A DNA stretch of 64,000 nt from Lycorma delicatula (Eukaryota; Arthropoda; Insecta; Hemiptera; Fulgoridae). Below are positions 22,498 through 33,537 of this stretch, piece after piece; within the stretch, counting starts at the first letter, position 1; every line of letters starts with the position of its first letter. Under the pieces are notes generated by a model. That model saw only the letters and a list, made by a program, of their open reading frames with translations, had not been told where the DNA came from and searched no databases. The position numbers and the translations under genes are program-made. The stretch is taken from positions 77,377,189 to 77,441,188 of the forward strand of contig NC_134455.1 of NCBI RefSeq assembly GCF_047948215.1. Direction: 5' to 3'.

Positions 22498-24840
22498 TGA
22501 GAACATGCGCATATTAGGTATATTATTGAACAATAGCTCAATCAAATGGACATTCTAATTTACTAAACAGAAACATAATGTATTAAGAGAAATGTTCTAT
22601 CTATTATTGCTGGTATTTATGATCCTTTGGGTTTCGTTGTACCAATAATATACTTATGTAAACACTTAATCTAATAATTGTGGCCAAATTAAACGTCATT
22701 GGGATGATATCTTACCTGAGAGTTTATCACAATGGATAATCTATATCTATATACACAGTTAAGTCCAGTTAATATTACTAATTTATAGATCGATTAGAAA
22801 TATTATTATCACTTCTCAAATACGAGGCTTTGCTGAAGCATTACTAAAATGTTTTGTTAACTGTATATATGTTAGAATTATTTATTCTAATGAAAAAAAA
22901 ATTCAACCTTCTCAGTTCAAAATCTAAATAATCCCCACTAAAATAGATTTCACTACCATGGTTAGAATTATGGGCTTGTTTGCTACTAACTTGTTTGCTA
23001 GTCGAGTAATTACATCCTTAAATACTCACATAATTTAAAATAATCTATAAACAAATTCTATGATAGCACTTCATTGGATTCATTATAAATCTTCAAGGTG
23101 GAAGGTATTCTTGTCAATCGAGTTTCAGAAATACAGTAATTTAATTTTAATGCCAAATGGTATCACATTAATTCATTTGAGAATTCTGCTGATATTCTGT
23201 CTCGGGGTTGTTCTGAAAAGTTGAAAAAACTTTATCTATGGTGGCATGGATTATTTGGTTATGTTACCACCCAATACATTGTATTAATAATAATAATAAC
23301 TTCTTGTATAATGAATTTATTCTACCACTCATTGTGATTTTAACGTAAAATATTCAACTCTCTTTTACATTGTCTAAAGACATTGATAAAAACCTTTCGT
23401 CACCCTCTAAATTAATTCCAACCTTTAATTATTGCCTTAGATTTATTCATTATATTAAAACAAACTCCTCTGAAAGAATAATTGACACATTAATTACTAA
23501 TGGATTAAATGTTACATTTAATGTTTTTATACGACTTTCATAACGGAAATATTTTAGGTTGGAAATCAATGACATGCAAAATTAACATCAAAGTAATAAA
23601 GTAGTAATTCTCTCTGGATTCATTTATAGATCTTTCTAGCATGCTTAATATAGGTGGTTGCCTTCAGAACTCAAACTTATCATATAACAATAAACATCAA
23701 CTTTTCTTACATCCTAGCGCACCCCTAACGAAATTAGTAATCGAAAGCGAACATTTATGTCTTTTACATGGAGTTACTCAATCAGTTCGCAATTCTTTCG
23801 GTGAAAAATATTGGATAAGTAATAGAAAACCCATTTAAAAAACTATCCATTAAATAAATTATCCATTAATAAGTTATTATCCATTATTCAAAGATGTTTT
23901 AAGTGTTTTCGCTTTAGTAACAAACCAACAACGTGGTTAATTTCCATCTGTTCGATTCACTCCTAAATTTTTTCTCGTTGCCCTGTCGACTATGGTGGCC
24001 CATTGGTGATTTCTCATGGTGAGCAGAAATGAAAAACCTCATCAAAGACTTGCGTATGTCTACTTATGTGCCTATCAACTAAGGCTATACATTTAGAATT
24101 AGTTTCGGATTTAACTGCGAGGACTTTCATCATCGCACTGAGATGATTTATTTCTCTTAAGTTATCTCAAGACAAATTTTTTCTGATAACGGAACAAAGT
24201 TTCAGGTGACATAATATTTTACGTGAATTATTTTCGAAATTTTATCGAAGGTAGTACAATCAATATTCAGACCTTCACTGCATTGCAAGAAATAATTTGG
24301 CCATTTATCCCTCTTTCATTCCTTACTTTGGTGGATTACGGAAACCTGGGATAATGAATGTTATCTTTGTTGTGACTTACGACAAGCTATTCTTAATTTC
24401 GAGGCATTATCTGTCGTACCCATAAAAACTGAAGTTATTTTAAACTCACGCCAACCATGTACGATATGTCCTGATTCCAGAGCTCCACAACCAATGACGC
24501 CCCGAACACTTCCTAATTGAATCTACTGTGACTGCAATTTCTTATGCTAATATCGCTAAAATTTATGTTAATCGCTTAGGCCGTTGGCAATTAATTCAAA
24601 TTTACGGAACCTACATGGAATACTTCGTCTAAGGATTACTTACACCAGTTACAACAACTTAATAAATGGCAAATTACTAAAATAAAACTTACGTGAAGGA
24701 GATTTAATTTTAATTTTAGATGAAAACACTTCTCCCTTACAATGGAGATATGGTTTGATAACAGAAACATTTATTGAATCAGATAACCCAGTACGTGTTG
24801 TGGATTTAATAATGGAATAATTCGCAGGCCAAAAAATAGA
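22498..24840 (+). pseudogene. BEL/Pao LTR retrotransposon pol fossil
   Basis: Fragments in all three frames follow the pol order of Pao-type elements. 'M-R-I-L-G-I-L-L-N' (22506-22532) is the segment preceding the RT thumb. 'A-G-I-Y-D-P-L-G-F-V-V-P' (22609-22645) is the family's most characteristic block. 'L-E-L-W-A-C-L-L' (22960-22990) matches the start of the RNase H region. 'W-Y-H-I-N...E-N-S-A-D-I-L-S-R-G' (23158-23206) marks its end. The integrase zinc-binding region is at 23641-23838. The integrase core is present as a decayed 'SDNGT' region (24184-24200) and the C-terminal region ends at about 24840. There are numerous stops and frameshifts. The catalytic RT box, gag and LTRs are not visible, so this is a 5'-truncated relic. 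Confidence 0.8.
23641..23838 (+). pseudogene. BEL/Pao integrase zinc-binding segment
   Basis: This is the longest uninterrupted piece of the Pao fossil (65 codons). It shows 'L-N-I-G-G-C-L-Q-N', the counterpart of the family's 'LRVGGRL' motif, then 'K-H-Q-L-F-L', 'L-L-H-G-V-T-Q' from the histidine pair and 'K-Y-W-I' near the end. It has no independent start or regulatory signal and is simply the fragment between two disabling mutations. Confidence 0.75.
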
Positions 24841-25225
24841 CTATGCTTCTTAACAATTTTAAAGACTTGAATTAATGAGTGAAATAGACTATGAAAGAAA
24901 GACATCAAGGTTCTTCACTACTGAAATAAGAAAGATCACTGAAAGATTTAATAAGCGCCTAAAAATAGAAGGAAATTATATTGAAATTTAGAGTTAGTTT
25001 AGTTATTATGATCAAAATCAATAACTTTTCAAATCATTTGCCTGTTTAATTATTGAACGATCCTCGCATACACCCGGACATCCTACACATATTGAAAGTA
25101 TCATTATGACAAATTTAGAAAGAAAATGCAGAGAAAGAAATCGTGTATTCATATTTTGTATATTTAGGTTTCATATATTCATTCACATACATTCACGTAT
25201 GCTCACATTTCATATCACCTCATCT

Positions 25226-25285
25226 ACCGGCGCGAGTAATGTGGTCTCAGCTTTTATTCCGAGATCCCGAGTTCGAACCCCAGTC
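25226..25285 (+). repeat. SINE-1 head, left half of an interrupted copy
   Basis: 'ccggcgcgagtaatgtggtctcagc' is an A-box-like head and 'cgagttcgaacccc' (25268-25281) the B box. The copy is broken by a minus-strand SINE-1 at 25286 and resumes at 25444. Confidence 0.7.
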
Positions 25286-25443
25286 TTTTTTTTTTACCTC
25301 CGAGACCACCGTTAGGTATTGCATTAGAGGATGAGATGAATGACAAGTAGCGTGTGAAATTGCCACGCCTGACCGGGATTCGAACCTGAGACCTCCGGAT
25401 GAAAGGTTGAGATGCTACCACTTTCCCCACGGAGGCCGGCTCC
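25286..25443 (-). repeat. SINE-1 copy, minus strand, inserted in another SINE-1
   Basis: On the minus strand: 'ccggcctccgtgggg', 'gtggtagcatctc', 'aggttcgaatcccggtcagg', 'cattcatctcatcctc' and 'ggaggt' with a terminal A run (T run on the plus strand at 25286-25295). The flanking 10-mers 'aaccccagtc' (25276-25285) and 'aatcccggtc' (25444-25453) differ by two transitions and look like an aged target-site duplication. Confidence 0.8.
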
Positions 25444-25541
25444 AATCCCGGTCACGTATCATTTTTTCACACGTTACAAAATTGTCATTTCATCTCATCC
25501 TCTGAAGCAATATCTAATGTTGTCCCAGAGGCTTTAAAAAA
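25444..25541 (+). repeat. SINE-1 tail, right half of an interrupted copy
   Basis: It continues from the B-box region, 'aatcccggtcacgtatc', through the family's body 'catctcatcctctgaagc' to 'agaggcttt' and an A run. Confidence 0.75.
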
Positions 25542-25672
25542 AAATCGCCTTCATTTACGCTCGGTAGCTATCAGTTTATTACTTTTCTGTAAATATTTTC
25601 TTAATTGAGTTAAAAGTAAATTTTTTGATTCTGTTTTGCAAAAAACATTTTTTTATATAGAGAGAGTCAAAA

Positions 25673-25928
25673 GTATGGAAACCTCTATAAAACTTTAAAA
25701 TACTGTAACTTTCAATAAGGCGTCGATCAACTACTTTGCCTTTTGGTAAGAAACAGAATTACAACCCCTCCTTGGGTGGTGGCCCAGAGATTGTAACTCA
25801 GATATTTTAAACGGTAACAACCTTTGTAGGCTAAATAATTTTAAAGGTCTCTTTAAGCCAAGATGGTGTAAATAAAAAGTTGGTACGATGTCTGTACATA
25901 AAATGGCAGCGGGATATATTCTGGATTT
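25673..25928 (+). repeat. left terminal inverted repeat of the mariner-type element
   Basis: Imperfect match, with small indels, to the reverse complement of 27655-27918. The two arms have diverged considerably, which dates the insertion as old. Confidence 0.85.
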
Positions 25929-26377
25929 TGAAAATTACTAAATTCAGTATGTTCAAATAATAAAATTATTTCGTATATAAAAAGAAATTAAATTAAAATT
26001 TAATTAAAATTTATTTTAAATGATAAGTTAAAATTTAAAAAATTAAATAATTTTTAATTTTTTTAACTTAAATATTTTTTTTTTGTTCCAATTTAATGAG
26101 TAAATAAATTAAAATATTGTCTCCTAACCATGCAGATCATTGATGGTCTCTTACCGTTGTCACTATAATGAAGCTAATTCATTGTTATATAATATTCCAT
26201 TTAGTGTTTCATTACTACACTTAGTTTCTTACAAGAATTTATTGTGATGGGTTGGCTAATTCATTTTTTCTTCCTTCACCACATTTGTAATCCACTTTTC
26301 TCATTTACAGCTTTTTTACCTTTTTTGTAATTGCTTTTATTGGATTTATTTTTTCCGCGCTACCTGTTAAAATTGCG

Positions 26378-27510
26378 ATGAACATGTCACTTAGTGAACA
26401 CAAGAGGGCTACGCTTTAACGATGAGGGGTTTTAGTGATAGAGTTAGGTCGTATAATGAAGTTTGTGAATCGTTCAATACAAAATTTAATAACTGTACCC
26501 CTACTTCAAAAGGTACAGTGTCAAAATCCATCAAACGATTTGAAGAAATAGGGAGCATTAATAATAGAGTAAAGCTAGGGATACCTAAATCTGCAATAAA
26601 TAATAACCGATCGTTACAGATTATGCAGTAGTTTATTGATAATCCTCGTTCCTCGACTCGAACAGCAGCACGAGAACTTAATTTCAGCCAAATTTCAGTG
26701 ATTGGAACGTTACAAAGTGGAATTTCAAAACCTTCAAAATTTGCCCTGTACAAAATTAAATTTAATTTTAAATTTTACCGGCTAAACAATTTAATAAATA
26801 ATACTACGGTCGGAGGTTTTGAGTTCTGCGAAATTACGATGAACAATATTTGTGATGATACTAATTTATTAAACAACATAGTATTTTTATGATTAGGGCC
26901 ACACTTTTTAAACGGCAATATAAATCGCCATAAATGTCGATACTGAACTGATATTAATCTACTCTGGTATCGAGAGGCACATACATAGTATCCAGTCAAA
27001 GAACATGTACGGACAGGTATTTTTGGTGGACGGTTAATAGGGCCTGTAATTACTGATGGAAATTTAAACGCAGGGAATATGAGGCTTTGTTTTTTGACCA
27101 TATCATTCAAAACATTGAAGACGTTACTGGCCCCAACTTCTAAAATATTTGGTTTCAACCAGATGGTGCCCCGCCTCATTTTGTTCTTCAGGTATGTGAA
27201 ATTGTAAATGCAATTTTTTCCTGGATGATGGATTGGTCAAAGAAGTTAAGTAGAATGGCCAGAGAGATCAACCGATTTGTGACCATTGGATTACATTCTA
27301 TGGGGCCGCTTAAATGTATTTTTTATCATAATAAGCCCCAAGGTACCGATGATTTACAAAAAATAATTCGAGACTTAGGACAAAATATCACTAGGGAAAC
27401 CACTAAATATTGCAGTTTTATCCTTTTACAGTTGTTTCACTGGCACACTCTCAAAAAAGAGAAGGAGGAGATGGACATTTCAAACATTTATTAAAATGGA
27501 ATATAAGAAA
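26378..27510 (+). pseudogene. mariner-type transposase, frameshifted
   Basis: It starts M-N-M-S-L-S-E-H-K-R-A and is broken at once by a stop. The helix-turn-helix region is well kept at 26422-26631, including 'V-C-E-S-F-N', 'G-T-V-S-K-S-I-K-R-F' and 'G-I-P-K-S-A', then 'S-S-T-R-T-A-A-R-E-L' (26650-26680). The first catalytic Asp region ('N-N-I-V-F...', about 26870-26890) is damaged. The second is intact as 'Q-P-D-G-A-P-P-H' (27156-27179). The third lies in 'E-W-P-E-R-S-T-D-L' about 27253-27279, so the second and third Asp are roughly 36-37 codons apart, and 'P-L-D-Y-I-L-W-G' follows. The C-terminus is 'Y-H-N-K-P-Q...D-D-L-Q'. At least three frameshifts; inactive. Confidence 0.85.
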
Positions 27511-27654
27511 ATAAGTAAACGTAATAATTAATAAATAAACTCATTTTTACATAAATTTATTCAATAATATTCATTTAATCAAATTTTTATACATTTATTT
27601 ATTTTCGATAACAGTTTCTTAAATTATAAAACGTATGTTTTTTCAAAACCAAAA

Positions 27655-27918
27655 TTTATTCCGCCGTCATTTTGGATACACATATCGCACCAACTTTTAT
27701 TTATACTATTTTTCTCATCTTAAAGAGACAATTCAAATAATTTATCACTAAACACTATTAACTTTCAAAATATTGGACTTTCAAACCCTGGGTCACAGTC
27801 CAAGAAGGATTGAAATTTTATTCCTCGTCAAAAGGTAAAGCAGTTGACCGATACCTTATCCTGAAAGTTACAATATTCCATCTCGAACTGTTTTAAAGTT
27901 ATTGAGGGGTTTCCATAC
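27655..27918 (-). repeat. right terminal inverted repeat of the mariner-type element
   Basis: Reverse-complement partner of 25673-25928. Confidence 0.85.
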
Positions 27919-30772
27919 TCAATATGTATAAGCATGATTAAATAGTATAGTAAGTCTGACTTGAATAATGAAATTAAAGGTAACACAATTCAGGTTTTTA
28001 AATTTCAACTTTTAAATTCGAACCCAAACTTAGAGTTAGTAAATTGTTGGTAGATTTTTAAAATAATTCCTACACAACAAAAGGTTCAAATTTAAAGAAT
28101 CGAATTATTTTTTAGGGGGTGTTTTGAACGCGGTTTTTAAAAATTTATTTATTTATTTTTAATTTTGTAATAATATTTATTTTTATAATATTTACTCTTA
28201 TTTTTCAATGCATTTTTTCTTTTGTAATCGAGCTAATTACTCTTGCTTTTCTAAGTTGCTTTTAGTTAGCCTAAAACTAAAATTTTTCCAGTATCATTAA
28301 AATTTTCCCTGTTTCGGGAGGTATATTTCACAACTTTTTTTTTGAAATTTCATTTTTTAAGTTAATGTACATTCCGTACATACTCGAATGTCTTTCCGAA
28401 ATTTCCACAATTTTTTTGTGTTTTTTGTCTAAGGAAGTCTTAAAACATCGAAATTCTCATAAAACCTGAAGTTTCTCATAAACGCTTTTTGTGGATCTCT
28501 ATCCGTTTACCTATCCTCGCTGCAGCAGCAATAGAGTCATATCGGAGAAAGTAAAAATTAAAATTATAACGATTCTTTATGAACATAGAAATTGAATCGA
28601 TGTTTATTTATATATATTTTTTTTACTTTAGTACTTATACGAGGATAACAAAGTACGTTAAGGAAAAAAAATTGATACATTTGAAAAAGGAAGCAGGTGT
28701 ACTTAAAGAATTCTAACAGTAAGGAGTTACCATAAGGCGCCATCTTTTATATTAAGAATGAATGTAATTATACATCGCAAGAGATACAGACATCAAAACA
28801 CATAAATATACATTTATATAATGATTTAATTACTACTACTGCAAGGGTTACAGAGAATTAATTACTTTGAAAAGAAATTGCTTGTCAAATGTTATTAAAC
28901 TTACAGCTTTATCTATAAATGTTCGCTACAGGGGAAAAATATATACCGCTAACACCTGCAACTTTGTCTTATCATAAACACGAAACATATCGTAATTTAT
29001 ATTAAACAAAAAAAAAGCTAATAATACAGATAAACGCAACAATGAAGTTAGATGTAAATTATCAATAAATCCTTTTGTATAAAATTGTATTTCTTTATTG
29101 ATATAAAACAATCTACAAAAACAAAATTTTAAAAATTCACATATATTCTACTGATATATATATTTTTCTCTTTCACTGCTGTTATACGTGCATGTACGAG
29201 CAAGTTCTCCTACACAAACACTCACACACACAATGAGTATGTTAAAAATAATTTTACCACCAGACTACTAGTTAAAATATTACACTTTGAAATAATATAT
29301 TCAGACTTAGTCTACTACATGAAAAATAGTTTCAGCATCTATATAAAATAGTTTCTGCAGCATCTATATAAAGTCTTTTCAAGACAAAAAAGAAATGTTA
29401 AGGAAATAATTTAGAGATCAGAGTTTTTTCTTCTTCAGTAGACACAAGTAATAAATTTGGCGTATAGAAAGGTACACTGGTTAATTAATAAATATGTATA
29501 CGTTCTTGATCTCTATTTGAATTGTATTCGACTACGTCAATGTATTACTGACATATTTTATACATTTAAATAGGAAACATGTTTTTTTTTTTTTTTTAGT
29601 TACTTGCCATAAATTTTCTAATATTCTGATTACAATTTTTTTTATATTACTGCAGTATCTTCCAAATAATTTCAGTTTTTTGTCTAGGAAGCACAGAATT
29701 AGATAAATCTGATAAGTAATTGTTTATTACTTACTAGGCTAATACCCTATTAACTATTTTATATAATTTTTAATAAATAAACTATGTAAAAAGAAAAAAA
29801 GGGAAAGAGAAAGATACGTCAAACAAGAGAGGGTACTTAACATAAACTTGTAAACAAAAAAAAACATTCCAAAAATTATATGAAAAGAAATAAAAAACTA
29901 AACATGCATTTCGACTAATAAATAATCATCATCAGTATAGGATCAAGGCAATTATTAAAGGTATATATAAAAAATAAATGCAAATGAAATATCTACAGAA
30001 AAAAAAAAGAATTAATAATAACGAATAACTAAGTAATGATTACAAACCACTCCAAAATGAGAATTTCTACCATTGCATAAAAAAATTCAAATAAAACCAA
30101 CTGTTAGCTAAGTAGTTTTACAAGTAGTATATATAACTAGTGTATAACAGCCAACGAGCCACAAACCACAGAAATACCCAGTAAAACGTAGTTAATGAAT
30201 CTGTAAATTCTTGGCACAGATTTAGCAAACTCTACTTAAAACTCATATTAACAGTCTTGAATATTAGTAACCATAGGAAAAGGGAATTTGAGTAAATGCT
30301 GTATATAAAGAAAAAAAAAATAACAGAACGATTTGTGAAATTAGATAAAAAAAGGTGCTTCAAAGCCAGGATAGTAGATAATTATACTGCTCATAATTTC
30401 TCGGAGACTAGTGTTTCCTTAATTATAATGAAGTACAATTCGTAATAAAATCGGTTAGAATAACAATTGCTGTTAATTGGTAACGTAACCATATGAAAAT
30501 TTACCTTTTTTCAAATCGTAACAATTGAATAGTGGATATATTTAGCCTGAACGATTCGATTTTGCCAGTTGTAATAAGATTAACAAGTAATTAATATTAA
30601 TATTTAATTTTATTAAAAATTGATTTTTGGACTATGATTTCAGAACAAGAATTTCTTTTAATTATGAAAGTAATGCAAAATCAGTAGTGGTTTATTATTA
30701 AAGATACTGGTAATTTCTAGAGCTACAGTCTTGAAAGAGGTGCTTTTTTAAAGAGTTAGACATAATTATCTG
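27919..30772. other. AT-rich DNA, no gene seen
   Basis: A short imperfect tandem duplication of 'aatagtttc(tg)cagcatctatata' lies at 29325-29372. The block at 28300-28560 has transposon-like wording but no second copy here. No credible frame. Confidence 0.5.
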
Positions 30773-31056
30773 ACCCACCGGGTTGGTCTAGTGGTGAACT
30801 CGTCATACCAAAATCAACTGATTTCGAAGTCGAGGGTTCTAGGTTCAAATCCTAGTAAAGACTTTTACGGATTTGGATGCTAGAGGGGGGATACTGGTGT
30901 TCTTTGGTGGTTGGGTTACAATTAACCACAGCTCACAGGAATGGTCTTCCTGAGACTGTAAAAGACTACACTTCATTTACATTCATACATATTATTCGCA
31001 TTCATCCTGTGAAGTAATAACTTACGGTGGTTCCGGAAGCTAAACAGAAAAAAAAA
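30773..31056 (+). repeat. SINE-2, tRNA-derived, full length
   Basis: The head 'cgggttggtctagtggtgaac' (A-box-like, about 30779-30799) and 'aggttcaaatcctag' (B box, 30840-30855) are separated by about 45 nt, as in a pol III promoter. The body shares 'ctttggtggttgggtt', 'ttaaccaca', 'aggaatggtc', 'acttcatttacattcatac', 'gaagtaat' and 'cggtggttccggaagctaaa' with the copies at 42270 and 61914. It ends in an A run. No clear target duplication is visible. Confidence 0.85.
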
Positions 31057-31387
31057 GTTGTACGAGTAATAAGATTGTACTAAACGTTTCCAATCGCTAA
31101 TAAAACTTTCTGTTTGTTGATCCTATTATACTAACTGAATCCTATTATCAGAATGGATCACTGACTTTATCGATTCATAATGGCGATGACTTTCAGATTT
31201 TTCAAGAGTGCATCTGTTACAATCCAAGGGCTATATTTAAAACCAGAACTATTCACTTAACAATATTTGTGGACGGAAAAAAAAAAATAAAAAAAATGAC
31301 TGAATTTTTAACCTTGCTGGTTAGAACACGATAGTGATCGCTCGTACTGATTGGCAAGGTTAGCCTACACCTTCACTAGATTTAAAT

Positions 31388-31390
31388 GTG

Positions 31391-31437
<47 letters not shown>

Positions 31438-31553
31438 GTGTGTGTGTGTGTTTCCCTCCCTATTTCTCTGTCTATCTTTTATTCTCTCTCTTTCTCTTTA
31501 TTACTTCACTCTCTCTTGTTCTTTCTCTCTCTCTCTCTGTGTGTGTGTGTGTG
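31388..31553. repeat. (TG)n and (CT)n/(GT)n microsatellites
   Basis: (TG)n with cg interruptions at 31388-31451, then pyrimidine-rich DNA and a compound CT-then-GT repeat at 31508-31553. Open frames crossing it (Cys/Val alternation) are microsatellite artefacts. Confidence 0.95.
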
Positions 31554-32109
31554 GGACGAAAAAATTTTAAGTTGAAAAATTGAGAAAGCAGCAGTAAAAA
31601 AAGAAGAACTAAAGATATTACTTCGAATAATGAAGAATATAACGAATTTAAAATAGAATAACAAAATCTCTTGGCTACTATTATAGACTACTGTCAGAAG
31701 TATAACTTTATAATAAAAAACATAAAAAATTAAATAATAATTAACCATTAACCAAAAAATATAACGATTAATTTTTAATTTAGAATATACGTTTAAACAT
31801 ATTTCAAGGAAGATTTTACCTTTGACTTTAATATTGTTTATATTGCAGTTATTTTTTACTCATACAATCGTTTTCATTTTTTATTGTTCCTAAACGTTTA
31901 TAAAATATAAGAACATGATAAAATCCTAATATATCAGCATTTCAGTAGTATAAATTTCTCTTTGTATTTATAAAGGGAAAAATAAATTTAAATTATATAA
32001 CGAAAACGAAAGAGTGGTGGAGGGGAACAAGGGTCAGCCAATAAAGTATAAAGACGTTATATAAATATATAAATTCAAATAATTGTTGGAACAGGTGAAT
32101 GTACAAGAG

Positions 32110-33010
32110 ATAAATATTAAAAATTAAAAAAACACGACTGCCCAAAAAAAAAACATCACTGATAAACATTGCTCTTCAATATAAGATAATTACTAAAGTA
32201 GGATAATTAAAGAGCATGCGGGTGATAATTTTGTATGTAGCGTTTATATAGTATAATTTTCTTTTCATGTTTTTAAATTTACTTAAAAATATATATTGTC
32301 GAATGATTTCGACGCCTCGTAGTTCATTGTGGTGGCTCTGCAAAGGGACCGTTTTTTCTGCGTTAGCTCTGAGAGGAACTGTTGGGTCCGGAAGCTGGTC
32401 TCCAGCGAAGTCGAGGAGTTGCGGCTCGTCCATTGAATTCAGACCGAGCTTTCCCTCAATGGCAGTTGGGTCCCCGCTACAGCGTGGTAGTAGTGGCCTC
32501 CAGAGCACCGCAGTGTCGGGTCGGCGTGGGTCGTCCTTCGCCGGCGTGTCCGAGGCGGTTCTCCCCGAGCAATCACACGCTGGGCCGGCTACTGCTGCTG
32601 AGTCCGCCGGCCAGGGCGATTGAAGCCCGGCCAGCGTGGAGGTGGGAAGGTAGCGTCCGCGTCCAGCGGCTCGGTAAGTCACACGTTGAGCCGGCCAGGG
32701 AACTTATTCTGTCTTCTTCCATCATCTTCTTGATCTTCTCCAGATGGTAGTCGACAATGAATTGAAACTTCACTTCCATGTACGCTCTTTTATTTAAGTC
32801 TGAGAGTGGTGGGACCGCAGCGCCGCTATAGTGGGAGAACTGCTCGTCGGTAGTGATGCTTGCGTCCGTATTCTGTGTGCCAGATCACATCTGAGTTGCT
32901 ATACCGTGTTCGTCCACCGATATTAAATTAGGCATATATGTGGTAACAATACACATATTTATATAGCCTATAATAATACTTCCGATAACGAAAGGATTCC
33001 AACACAAAAC
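32110..33010 (+). repeat. family B repeat, copy 1, interrupted
   Basis: The left part, 32110-32300, matches 43921-44090 closely ('taaatattaaaaattaaaaa', 'cacgactg', 'gcgggtgataatttt', 'agtataattttc'). The right part, 32949-33010, matches 44095-44145 ('tatagcc', 'gataacgaaaggattccaac'). The GC-rich stretch between them interrupts the element at its TA-repeat position. The subterminal motif 'cacgactg' (32133) is the reverse complement of 'cagtcgtg' at the right end of other copies. Confidence 0.75.
32302..32948 (-). other. GC-rich insert of unknown origin, coding-like on minus strand
   Basis: About 650 bp of much higher G+C than anything around it sits exactly where family B should have its TA tract. 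On the minus strand a frame from 32779 to 32573 begins M-E-V-K-F-Q-F-I-V-D-Y-H-L-E-K-I-K-K-M-M; a second frame carries on from 32682 to 32176 with Pro- and Ala-rich sequence. A frameshift joining them is plausible. Upstream on the minus strand the open stretch continues back to about 32880. I do not recognise the protein. It could be the 5' part of a retroelement ORF, a retrotransposed host mRNA fragment, or a captured host exon. No poly(A) is visible. Confidence 0.45.
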
Positions 33011-33089
33011 TTTTTAACTGAAATTAAATCAAGACAGAAAAAATATTTAAAAAATTTATTCCAAGAAAAATTAATAATAATAATAATAT

Positions 33090-33482
33090 TACATCATATT
33101 AATCAAGAAATCAGAAGAACTTACGTACATAACAGATATTGCTACATTGAACGACAGTAATTTAATATTAAAAGAAAGAGAGAAAATAGAAAAATATACT
33201 CCCCTTGCAATAGAGTTGAAAGAAATTTAGAAACAGAACTTAACAATAGTACCGATCATAATATCATTATCACGCATAACAACAAAAAAAATGACACGAT
33301 ACTTGAAAAAAATTAGATCTTCCAATACATATTCACGCCAACATACAGAAAGCATAATTCTAAAAACAACTGCAATAGTCAAGAAGTTCCTACAATTTAA
33401 AAACATGAGACTTGATAGATTCCCGTCACATGATCTGAATAACCACTACGGTGTGAAACCTCAATATAATAATAATAATCCG
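33090..33482 (+). pseudogene. LINE 3' end, R2-like reverse transcriptase C-terminus
   Basis: Frame fragments 'D-I-A-T-L-N-D-S-N', 'E-K-I-E-K-Y-T-P-L-A-I-E-L', 'I-V-P-I-I-I-S' and, at 33360-33400, 'T-T-A-I-V-K-K-F-L' follow the order of a block common at the C-terminus of certain insect LINE polyproteins, many annotated as R2-like, which end in a 'TCRIVRKFL' motif. The element ends in a microsatellite-like tail, 'aataataataat' (33466-33479), the usual 3' signature of non-LTR elements without poly(A). It is 5'-truncated and carries stops and a frameshift. The clade assignment is from memory and tentative. Confidence 0.6.
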
Positions 33483-33537
33483 GATATTTTGTTCGTCCGC
33501 AGGGACGAGTGGCCGTCGCAAGACGAAGCCTGCAATA

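Larger units (their letters stand above)
25673..27918 (+). mobile_element. mariner-type DNA transposon with long TIRs, inactive
   Basis: A 2.2-kb element bounded by 'gtatggaaacc' (25673) and its reverse complement 'ggtttccatac' (27908-27918). The terminal inverted repeats are long, about 255-265 bp, and carry matching blocks all along: 'actttaaaa', 'tgtaactttca', 'tcaact.cttt.cctttt', 'gtctctttaag', 'aaaagttgg' and 'aaaatg.c.gcgg'. A frameshifted transposase lies between them. The exact outer ends and the TA duplication expected for this superfamily are not certain. Confidence 0.85.

Noticed and set aside
25106..25445. Three overlapping frames at 25.1-25.4 kb
   Set aside because: They read through SINE-1 copies in both directions.
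26409..27179. Minus-strand frames of 114 and 134 codons
   Set aside because: They are antisense to the mariner-type transposase, whose plus-strand motifs are unmistakable.
31351..31583. Three overlapping frames rich in Cys and Val
   Set aside because: They are translations of the (TG)n and (CT)n microsatellites.
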